This document shows positions 23,677-34,302 of a stretch of DNA of 64,000 nucleotides, in pieces. Position 1 is the stretch's first letter. Each line of letters opens with the position of its first letter. This DNA comes from Hygrocybe punicea (taxonomy: Eukaryota > Basidiomycota > Agaricomycetes > Agaricales > Hygrophoraceae). The stretch is from positions 4,064,767-4,128,766 of the forward strand of contig OY744469.1 in assembly GCA_963556145.1 (NCBI GenBank), read 5' to 3'. Both the position numbers and the translations under genes were made by a program. The notes under the pieces were generated by a model. It worked only from the letters and a program-made list of their open reading frames with translations. It was not told the origin of the DNA and searched no databases.

Positions 23677-25419
23677 TCACGCGGAAGTTGATGCCAACAA
23701 GCCCTCTCGGAAGCCGCGAACAAACATCTTGAACGGTAATATAAACCACCCCAATGGACCAGGTGCATCCTTTTGGGGGGGCTCGTAGTTGTTCTTTCTG
23801 GGACGATTGCGCGGCGGTCCGTCGTCTACCTCCACTTCATGCAGTCGTTTCTCGCCTACCCGGGCTGAGCCACTTTCGCTGGAGGCAGGCGAGGCGACAT
23901 CTGTGGAGGTAGTAGAAGGTGGTGGTGGCTGGACGGAGGCAGTGTTGGAAGAACCTTCGAGCTCGGCGGATTCCCTTCCCAGAAGGCAGAGAGTTACTGA
24001 ATGACATGGTCTCAATGTTGATGACATACATGTGGCATTTGGTTCTATGTTCGTCCCACCTCGACAGGTCGCAATCACCGTCACCGTCCAAATTAATATT
24101 CTCCCCGCATACCGTGCACTCAACACTGCAGAAGTTGAAGGATTTGGCCTGAGAATCTTTCGCAATTCTCAATACTCGTGTCATCACGGCGTGTTTGGCA
24201 TCGGCAATCTGGCCATTTCGCCTAGACGATGCCACATTAGCCTGAGATAACGGTTTCATTGGGGAGAGATAAATGTCACAAGGAGCGATAGCATCGTATT
24301 TGATGAGCGAACCAGTGGGATATTTGAGTAAAACGATGTTTATTCCCTAACTTGATCCATTTCTGACACTTCTTGCACTGCATTTTGTGTGGTTCAACGA
24401 CGGCCGCTCTCGGATCTGATTCCAATATAGCCTGCATTTCGGATTCAGTCAATGGTTCTGGTAATTCTGACGGCGCGATCGACGGTGCCAAGGTTGACTT
24501 GGCATCAGCATCTTCATCTTCATCATTAGATAACGATTCCGATGCTTCAGCGCCGGTCTCGGTTCTGGGGGAAGAGGCGTGACGATTTGGTAACGCGAGA
24601 AGAAAAGAAAAAGTGTAGACATACTGATGAGTTCCAGTGTTCCTGCTGTCACATCGCTCCCTGTGTCTTACCCATAGGATCAAAGCATAGGTTTGCTTAC
24701 GACCGAGACTTAACCACTTGCTACACTTCGTGCAGAACACCCGATGTGGTTCGATGTCGCCACAATCGGGATCATCCTTCAAAACTTGGATACGCTCCGC
24801 TTCCGTCCTCCGAGTTCTGACACCCTTGGATGATTCGGCGATCGAAGAATTGTCGTCATCTGGCGTCATGAAGCGCCTATGCCCATTCCTTAGATGCTGA
24901 GCATTCCCACAAGATCAGACGTACCTTGACTGAGATTTTGCAACTCTACCGATCAAAGATAGCGGTTTGAGGTTGCTTGCGGTAATTTCGTGACGGGCAG
25001 CGCGTCCCATCGAGCTGACTGAGGAGGCCCGACAACGCAGCGGCTTGTCAGTCTTTCTCTGAGATACGCCTGGCTTGTCTTGTATTCCTTCAGAGTCGTG
25101 TCTAGCCCGCTTCTTTGGTGATGAAGGATCCGAAAGACTAGGGATATTCAAAATCAACCTCAGCAGAGAGAGAACTTGCGTCATTACATCTGTTTTTAAA
25201 AGGTAGACTTGCCTTGAGGGAACGCTCTTATGGCTGGAGGGCTGGATCAGATTATTGTCAATGAACTCATGGCAAACCAAAGCGGGGAACGGGTTATCTC
25301 GAACCTTGGTCCTGGACAGATATGTGACTGTAACTGACCTGGACCTAGGTTTCTCAGCGGGAAGATTTTGGGCAGGCGCAACACGCATACCGTTCTGGCG
25401 TTACATGGCCGTTTTCCAT
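23677..25419 (-). CDS. CCHC-module protein A (three modules, unknown function)
   Basis: Exons 25419-25391, 25344-24925, 24876-24625, 24564-24280, 24221-24030 and 23974-23677 close in frame to 491 residues; if a GC-AG intron (GCAAGT donor near 25205) is removed from exon 2 the protein is 25 residues shorter. Three modules share the pattern C-x2-C-x16-17-W-x2-H-x3-C: CTKCSKWLSL ... WVRHRERC, CKKCQKWIKL ... WFAHQIRC and CTVCGENINL ... WDEHRTKC. The first two follow a DP ... EPH lead-in. Linkers are acidic and Ser-rich; the C-terminus has a KKRAR-like basic stretch upstream and ends in GPLGWFILPFKMF. I do not recognise a named family. Confidence 0.65.
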
Positions 25420-25893
25420 GGTGATTGTAATGAATGTAGTATTGTGCGTTGCCAGTCGCGACTGACGGTAGTCACGGTGTTTGGAAATATTTGCTCACTC
25501 ACTCAACCATTTACTTTCTTGCAAAACCACCTTTTCTTCCAAAAAGTTAGCCACATTGTGGACCTCCGGTTTGCCAAAGGTCATTGTTTAAAAAATTTCT
25601 CCGACCTTCATAATGAGCTCCTATACACATATCATAACTCCAGAACCAGCTACCATCAAGTATCATGGACTCTGGGGACTTGTTGATATAAATAAAAACC
25701 TCTGCATAGCGTTTGACGGTATCGTTGGTTTCAACCGACAAGCGAGCTTGCGCAGGCAAGTCAAAAATAGGGAGATACCCAGATCTGTTCCCTCTAGAGC
25801 GAAAATCAAAGCTTCAGAAGGTTGGTGGTTGACCGGTATCAGGTCCTAAAATTGAAACGGGATGTGGAGGAGGAGGAGGAGGAGGGAGCAGTA

Positions 25894-27289
25894 TTACTGT
25901 GGGTCGGGTCCCGGCGACAGGTGCGACATGGATAGCTGAAAACTCAGACCGTACGAAGAAAACGCCTGTTCGTTCCCTTTGACCGTTCCAACGGTATCAG
26001 CTGCGGGGTAAGATGCCACGGTTACCTGTCTGCACATAGTGATAATTGGTGTGCTTACGTCCTTGATGGATGTTCGACTCGCCCGAGGCATCCTGACACT
26101 CGCCATGCGCGTATTTGCATGCGAGGTCATCACAGTCGTATCCCTTGCGAGTGCAAGCGTTGCACGGTCTGTTTGTAGGGAGGGGGGGGGGGGGACCAGA
26201 AAGTACGTTAGCCAGTGATCCTTGGGTTAACAACATCTGTACCTGATACCGTTACATCGAATTTTGTCCCGCCTATGAAATGACAGCGATGGTATCAGTT
26301 TTTTCAAGAACGACACACAAACTAGATGAAACACGTTCCTGCAATTTCTGCACGCCTGCAAATTATAAGCCGTGTGCGTGTGTATTTTTTTTACTGAAGG
26401 GGTATGAGAATTATTTTGGATCACTCACCGCTTTGACCCTCGTTCCGTGTCCTCTGCCTTTCCTAGCCAAACTCACACACAGCTTTCCGGCGTCGACGCA
26501 ATACTGGCAAGGCCTCGAATCTTCACATTTCTTGTTCTTCTGTCTGCATCCCTCGCAGCGCAAATTGACCAGTTTCGGGCCTCGCAAGACATGGACGCAT
26601 TGTTCAGAGCGAGAGATGCAACGCGAACAGGGTCGCTGGTCATCACACTGGGGAGAGAGGGGGGGGGACGTGGTATGACAAGTTGTTGGCTCTCGTTGTC
26701 CGAAACCAAAACAAATGTGTAATGCGCTCACCTTCTTATTATCCCGCCGACAGCTCTGACAAGCCAACTTGGCACGATCAGCCCCACTCACGTTGCACGC
26801 AACCGGGGCGAGCGCAGAAGAATTCTTCTGACGAGAGAGCGACGCGGGAGATTCATCGGCACAATCGAGTTGCATCACGCGGCATCGGGCACAAGGTTTG
26901 CCCTCTTCACACCGGACTCGAGCGCGTCGACATTGTTCGCAGCCATCAACGCATTGTATAGCGGCGTAACCCTTCCTGATGCAATGGCTGCAAGGTCTAG
27001 CATGCAGGGTAAGCTGACGAGGCACGTCACCATTTTCTAGTCTCTCGCAGTCCTACCTCAGGTGATCACATCGTGTTTTATCGCGTCTGTCCCGGCGTTG
27101 TTTGTTTCGAATGGTAAATACAGGGTTTAATCACTCACCTGCAACTGGCACATGCCTGTTGGCGGAGAGGGTTGGAAATACTTGAGATCAAGGACCTTTC
27201 AGAAATGCAGGTATAGAACAGGCCTTTGAAACCCTTCTTGGTGGTGGACTGTTGTCGGGGATCGGGCTTAAGTGTGGCTGTGGCTCCAT
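25894..27289 (-). CDS. Protein with five Zn2Cys6-type cysteine modules
   Basis: Nine exons (27289-27224, 27155-27139, 27086-27057, 26996-26732, 26647-26429, 26355-26339, 26272-26243, 26168-26059, 26000-25894) close in frame to 286 residues. It starts with a Pro-rich leader ending RRVSKAC and carries five tandem C-x2-C-x6-C-x5-C-x2-C-x6-9-C units, e.g. CASCRRDKTRC, CEQCRRARVRC and CQSCRRDNKKC with matching second halves such as PCSRCISRSEQC. One such unit is the DNA-binding head of fungal Zn2Cys6 regulators; five with little else is unlike a classical activator. Two introns break the GT rule: one starts GC (27223) and one starts GA (26338). The frame needs both, so either they are spliced unusually or the gene has decayed slightly. 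Confidence 0.65.
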
Positions 27290-27376
27290 TGCGGTAAAGC
27301 AAGGCAGAGATCAAGGATTTCGCGGCGTTACCACTTCTTCAGGCTCCGCAAGTACAGCGATGTAGAAACTCGAAAA

Positions 27377-28691
27377 TTACAACTTTCCTTTATCCTGACC
27401 TTGCAAATCCTGGCCAAAAACCTCCGTAAAGGCCTTCCCAATCTCGGGAAGCATATCCTGAGTCACAACACTCCGCCCCTCTCTGAGAAACGCCCGTCGA
27501 CTTGCCGTGCGTGTCGCCAGGCTTCCCCCTACCGCTGCCAGCAAAGGGATACGTGAAGCAGCGATCCGGTTATCGCTGCGTCGCCGCTCAATAACAAAGT
27601 CAAAGGCTTTGGGGGGGGAGGGGATTCTTACCCAAACGCGCCATCCTCGTAGCACTTTCCCCAAGCCAACATGGTCCCTACAGTTCCGCTCAAAATGTCA
27701 CCTTGGCCACCGCACCGCTTCAATCCACCCGCTACATCCACCCTCACGACCTCCTTCACCTTCTGGCTCTCGTTATCCGCACCAATCTTACTCGTCTGCA
27801 AATCAGCCGCCTCACCAGTCGTGTCGATTGCAATGATGTCATTTTGACCCTTCTGCAACACGGTAACGCCTCCGAGTGCCCTCGAGACCAACTCCGCCTT
27901 GGTGTCCTCCGGTGCATCTCTGTCTATGCCCAGTTGTTCGGCAAGCCGCTTGAACTCTACGATGTTGGGCGTGACGACGGCACGACGGTAGCCCTTTAGC
28001 ACAGAGACGTTTTGTCCCAGCATCCAAAGTGCATCGGCGTCGAGGACGACAAACATTCCGCGGGCGCGTGCGAGGTGGAGGGCGATTCCGGCATACCTTT
28101 GCATGTACTCTTCTCGTCCGAGGCCCGGACCGATGACGAGGACGTGGAGACGATCGAGCAGAGACTTGAGGTCGGACTCGACTTTGGCAGGTAAGCTGGT
28201 ATTGTATGAGAAGTCGGTGTAGCAGCAGTAAGCATGCAGAGCCTGAGTATTATAACTTACTAGTCCTTGCCTAACATCGGGTGGACGATGAGATCGGGCG
28301 AGTACGTCTTTATTGCAACCGCTGCGGTTGGGCAGCATATGACATGCGAAAGATCAGCGCCCTAGATGCGGGGAATAAGCAGATTGTAGGTGACAACGAG
28401 GGCGCGTACCAGACGCTGAGCTGAAATGGCGGCAAAGAAGGGAGCTCCTGTATATCTACAGAAACAAAGATGTGAGTGAATACTGCGCCCGCACTTACAC
28501 TACGATGTACTCGCTCTAGAGACCCGCCGAGGACACCTACTCGACCTGGGAATGCGGGAGATCAGATCAGACTGAGCCGGGCTCGATTTAAATATGGGAG
28601 GGAAGGTACCTGATTGACCTTTGTGCAATGAGCCATTCAGAGGAGGGATGAGCTGCTTTATTTGTTCTAGTATTGTGTTGGGAACCGGCAT
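27377..28691 (-). CDS. NAXD: ATP/ADP-dependent NAD(P)H-hydrate dehydratase
   Basis: Six exons (28691-28610, 28545-28515, 28455-28410, 28361-28261, 28195-27632, 27575-27377) give 340 residues. Family motifs are [46 protein letters not shown], the NIVEF motif and [10 protein letters not shown], where the Asp is the catalytic base. The enzyme repairs the damaged cofactor S-NAD(P)HX in the nucleotide-repair pathway with NAXE. The second intron starts with GC (GCGAGT donor), the only way to restore GGSLEYTG. There is no obvious targeting peptide. Confidence 0.9.
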
Positions 28692-28707
28692 GGATTTTTA
28701 AGTTGGA

Positions 28708-28732
28708 CTAGGGTTAAGGTTTATATTTCATA
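28708..28732 (+). repeat. 25-bp direct repeat, copy 1
   Basis: 24 of 25 bases match the copy at 29001-29025 in the same orientation, 293 bp away. Confidence 0.7.
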
Positions 28733-29000
28733 GGATCTATTTGGCACCCAACTTGCCTTATATAGTGGTAGCTAAGTGATATAACAAATCAATTTTAATA
28801 ACTAAAGCCCTGGCATAGAATTAGCTGTTACACATCCTGATGTTATTCCACAGTTACTTGGGAATAAAGCGAACAGAATTTGATAAGAATTACATTTGTG
28901 CCTATCTCTATTGATCATCAATGCATCAATTTTCACTCATTTATCACCAATGAATTTTAGCAGCAGAATATTAGAGATTCTTCATTTGTTTCGCCTTGTT

Positions 29001-29025
29001 CTAGGGTTAAGGTTTACATTTCATA
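29001..29025 (+). repeat. 25-bp direct repeat, copy 2
   Basis: Partner of 28708-28732; one T/C difference. Confidence 0.7.
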
Positions 29026-29082
29026 TACTACAACTTGGTGGTACAACGAAACTCCTTGTTGAAACGATTCTCACGACTGATG

Positions 29083-29903
29083 CTAGAAAGAGACTTTGGA
29101 TACGATTTGATGGAATGTCTTGCCCTGGGTCTCTGCGATCTCGAGTTCGAGAGGAGTAGGTTGACGGCTACCGTCCGCACCCGCAAAGGTGCCTGCTCCC
29201 CAAGGGGATCCTGCGAAGACGTTAGCTCGTAATGAAAATAAGCGAGGACGGCGGCTCACCTCCGTGGACCTCGCTCAAGTTTGTGATGAGGCCAAAGGCA
29301 TGCGAGTACCCAAAGGGCACATAAATGATGCCGTGGTGAGCGAGAGTGCTCATGGAAGCGATAACTGTGGACTCTTGTCCGCCGCCAAGGGTGCCTGTGG
29401 AAACAAAGACACCGGCGTACTTGCCCGCCAGCCCGCCAGAGGTCCAGATGCGGCCGGTGGCGTCCCAGAACGCCTAGGAAGGCAAAGTCAATTACGTGTG
29501 GTTTGGAAGGGAGACCATGACGCACCTTCCACTGTGCAGGGAGGTTGCCGTAACGGGTGGGGATGCCCAAGAGGAAGGCATCGAAAGTGGTGAGGAGTTC
29601 GGGGGTAATGACGGGGTAGTTGGGTTTGGGGGGAGCATGCATCTTGGCGAGGATTTCATCGGGGAGGGTTTCGGGGATTCTGAGTGATGTGGGGAGTCAT
29701 TGGGGAGGAGAAGGATGATGATTACGGACTGGTATATTGTGACGGAACCGCCATTTGACTCGATACCGGACTTGACTGCCTCTGCGACTGGAGAAGTAGG
29801 GGAATGAGAGAGGGATGATGCGATTAATGATAATATTGTACGTACGGTTTGCGATGTGACCGTACATGGAATAGATGACGATGGCGAGTTTAGGAGGCGA
29901 CAT
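29083..29903 (-). CDS. WrbA-type NAD(P)H:quinone oxidoreductase (flavodoxin-like)
   Basis: Five exons (29903-29846, 29787-29730, 29679-29526, 29473-29260, 29210-29083) encode 203 residues, the family size. The start [20 protein letters not shown] is the FMN phosphate loop; [38 protein letters not shown] and [11 protein letters not shown] complete the WrbA signature. The enzyme carries FMN and reduces quinones by two electrons, protecting against redox cycling; Alt a 7-type fungal allergens belong here. No signal peptide, so probably cytosolic. It is divergent from the GH16 gene. Confidence 0.92.
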
Positions 29904-30311
29904 GGCGTTGTGTTGTCGAGTGTAGTGAATTTATATTGAAGTTGGATGAGGATGAGGAATGACGACAATGATCGATGGTGACGAGCTCGTATTACGCTGT
30001 AATTGTAAATCAAATATTCTCATCGATGGCCCTGGTGTTCTGCCACTGACTGCCAGTGCACTGCAACATCGAACAGCCTGCAGCCCGTCCAATCCTGGGC
30101 TATGCTGCCAGACGGTGGTCAAATAACCCAATGTCCAATTCCATAGCCACTCTCGTCGCCGTGTATCAAGACAATTGATATATTGCGACTCGGACATGCA
30201 TTGTACCCTGCACGTGTTTGGCCACCCTTCCGTACCAAGTGCTTTAAACAGCCCCCCTGTTCTCGCCTTCACCCATTCCACTCTTTTTCTCCCCGTTCCC
30301 TTCCCTCCGTC
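29904..30311. promoter_or_regulatory. Divergent promoter region of WrbA and GH16 genes
   Basis: A 408-bp interval between two divergent start codons with no coding signal. The GH16 side is C/T-rich directly before the ATG, as is common for fungal core promoters. Confidence 0.45.
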
Positions 30312-31469
30312 ATGCACGTCTTCTCATCCCTTATTCTTCTCCTCTTGCCCTTTTCAGCTTCTGCGAAGCCTCATCTCGCCAGGCGCGCTCACAAACACCT
30401 CTCATTTGCTCGCCGTGACAACAATTATACCCTCGCGGACATGTACAAGGGCCAGGATTTCTTAAAGTAATATTTTCTTCCTCCTTTATATTAATCCTTG
30501 CCCTCATCGTCCCCCCCAGTTCCTGGGATTTCTTTTCCAGCAGCGACCCAACTCACGGCCTCGTGAACTTCCTGGACCACGACTCTGCCACATCCGCAGG
30601 CCTTGCATACGTTCAGGATGACGGTACCGCAGTCCTTGCTGTCGATTCCTACTCTCACGTCCCAGTCGGCGGCAACCGTAATTCGTACGTCTTACCAGAC
30701 CTCTTACCCTCACCACTCACCACCTTTGTCCGTTCAGCGTCCGCATCAGCACAAAGAAAAAGTATAATACCGGCTTGTTCATTGCCGACATCTTCACCAT
30801 GCCTATAGGGTGCTCTCTCTGGCCCGCCTGGTGGTCCGTCGGGCCCAACTGGCCCGCAGGTGGTGAGATCGACGTAATCGAAGGCGTCAACACGGGCACC
30901 ACAAACCAATACACCTTACACAGCGCCGGGAACTGCACCCTCGACACTGGTATCAGCGCCGACCTCCACACTGGCAAAGTCGCCAACACACAGTGTGCGA
31001 GCAGTGGCGCCGACAACACTGGCTGCGCGTTCATAGACACCGACACACGCAGCTTTGGCCAGTCGTTCAACGATATCGGTGGCGGCGTATACGCCCATCT
31101 GTGGGACAGCTCTGGCATCAAGGTCTGGCACTTTGCACGAAACGACATCCCCGCCGACATCACCGCGCAGAACCCCAATCCCAACAGCTGGGGTCAGCCT
31201 GCCGCATTTTGGTCCTCCAGTTCGTGTAATATCGGAGACCACTTCTTCGATCATGTCTTGACTTTCGATACAACCATCTGCGGTGACTGGGCAGGCTCGG
31301 CCTATGCGGGCTCCGGTTGCCCTGGAACCTGTGGGGAAGCAGTCTCTGATCCCTCCAATTTCGCTAGTGCGTATTCTCCTGGTTGCCTTGAACTCACTCT
31401 GATTGCTGCTCAACCCCAGACGCCAAATGGAAAATCAACTACGTCGCTGTATACAATATCAACCACTAG
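30312..31469 (+). CDS. Secreted GH16 endo-1,3(4)-beta-glucanase
   Basis: Four exons (30312-30466, 30520-30684, 30738-31366, 31420-31469) give 332 residues. The first ~18 residues are a signal peptide (hydrophobic LILLLLPFSASA). The GH16 active-site motif is GGEIDVIEG, with both catalytic Glu present, preceded by CSLWPAWWSVGPNWP. SWDFFSSSDPTHG near the N-terminus and NAKWKINYVAVYN at the end are typical of laminarinase-type fungal enzymes that cut mixed or 1,3-beta-glucans, either in the own wall or in food. The short final exon is essential for the last beta strand. Confidence 0.92.
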
Positions 31470-31730
31470 ATATCTACTCGTACTCATCTATTACACTCAT
31501 TGTATCCCATATACTTGCACTCTTTCCATACGTCACTCACTGTATTTATACGGGCTGTGCCCTCTGCGCATTCATTACTGGCTGCAATAAAATCCCACTT
31601 GCGATAACTGGTTCAGGTCCAAAATGCCAAGTATCCTCTCCTCGAAACTCAATGCCAATGAAAGAGAATAAAATAATAATATAGCAATACAAGATTACGC
31701 AGACCCATGCAAACCCCCCCCCCCCACCAT

Positions 31731-32214
<484 letters not shown>

Positions 32215-32502
32215 GTTTGAAGATTTTTAAAGAAGTGTTTTTTGCTTTGCAAAGTATTTGGGAGAGACAAAGAGACGAATTTGGACAGGAATCGGATTTT
32301 TTACCTTTGAGCCCTTATATAGGGTCGGGATGTGGCTGTGCCAGAATTGAGTTTTGTTGATTCATGTACACGCGCCGTCACGTGAACACCCGCGAACCGT
32401 GTCTGTATAAATACTCGAGCACTTTCGAAACAAGCTTTTCCCCACTTCTTGCTCCCGCACCACCACCACCGTCCCCCCGTCCCTAAAACTCACGTCGTCT
32501 CA
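32215..32502. promoter_or_regulatory. Shared H4-H3 divergent promoter
   Basis: 288 bp between the two histone start codons. A TATAAATA box lies near 32414 for H3 and a TATATAA-type box near 32317 for H4 (minus strand). A palindromic CACGTG E-box sits at 32379-32384. A symmetrical arrangement fits co-expression of the pair in S phase. Confidence 0.65.
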
Positions 32503-33124
<622 letters not shown>

Positions 33125-34302
33125 TGCTCGATGGATAATCCTTGTATTTGTACTCTAGAAACCATATTCTACTTTTTTTTCGGTAAAAAGTTGCAGTCTA
33201 AGGTTATCGCCATCTGTTCTCTTCCGGTATCATACAGAAACGGAGGCCGTGTAATCTTCTACCGCGGTACCGAAAGAACATTGTACACGGATCCTGGACG
33301 TTTTGGAGATTAGCTCAACAGTCGCTGAACTGGCGTCTTTGTCAGCTCGTCAAGTCGGTGACTGACTCCCTGCGTTGGCTTCCTACCCCATCCCCCCTCC
33401 ATGCGCCGAGCCCAGAACCCAGAACCATACTGCACCAAACGGCGGTGCCGAATTTCCGCGCACGGACCACATACATGGCTGGACTGGGCACGGATAGGGA
33501 AGGATGGGCACGGGAGAACTTCGGCGTCAACGGCCAAGTATTCCTGTACATGTGTGAGAATTACGCCGGTAAGGATGAGCCTCCGGATAAGCTCACTTGT
33601 TCCCCCCCACCCTAGGGAACGAATTCCAAGAGCATCAACTATCGGTCAATAATAATTTTACCCCCCCCCCAAGTCCGAAAGAACACTGTCCGTTTCCCCG
33701 TTATAATGAGATCTCGCAGGGCCGAGAAGAGGAGCAATACAGCATGCCATGTAAAAGCCCGGTTGAAGATCTATCGTCCGCTATGCATATGTGGGGGGAG
33801 TTGAGTTGTATTGTAATTGTGTGCCAGTGCCAGCCGTCAGTGACGGATAACAGCACTTGCGGTTGTCGTCAACGTCGTGCAAGAGCGGCATTCTTGTGCA
33901 TTGACTAGCTCATCGGTTTCCTCCGGTTCTCCCCCCCCCCCACACCCCACGTCAAGAAGTGACTGGTCGATGTGGTCGATGTGGGTGAAGGAATATTGTG
34001 TCGTTTGTTAAACAAACCATAAAGCACCGTACCGTCCAAGATGGCCGAGCTGGATGAGAGACCGTGAACATGGACGGTGGGGGTAAAGACTTTGAGACTT
34101 TGAAAAGACAGAGATGAGTCGCTGCTGTCATCTTGAACGCGCGGTTCCGAACATGAGCCTCTCCTCTGCCAGGCTTACATCCTACACTGGCACCTTGCGT
34201 ATGCACGCAATAGCCTGAGGTAGAACGATCATAAACAAGGCAAGCGGTTACTGCGGCCGAACCTGATTGGAACCTAACCTTCAAGTTGCTGCAAGTTAAA
34301 GA
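33125..34302. other. Gene-free stretch with poly-C tracts
   Basis: About 1.2 kb between H3 and the NLR gene. Short C homopolymers occur near 33601, 33661-33670 and 33930-33940. Small open frames on both strands overlap each other and match nothing. Confidence 0.4.

Larger units (their letters stand above)
28692..29082. other. Spacer with a diverged 25-bp direct repeat
   Basis: AT-rich region between the NAXD start and the WrbA stop. It holds two near-identical 25-bp copies beginning CTAGGGTTAAGGTTTA (28708-28732 and 29001-29025) but no gene. Confidence 0.5.
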
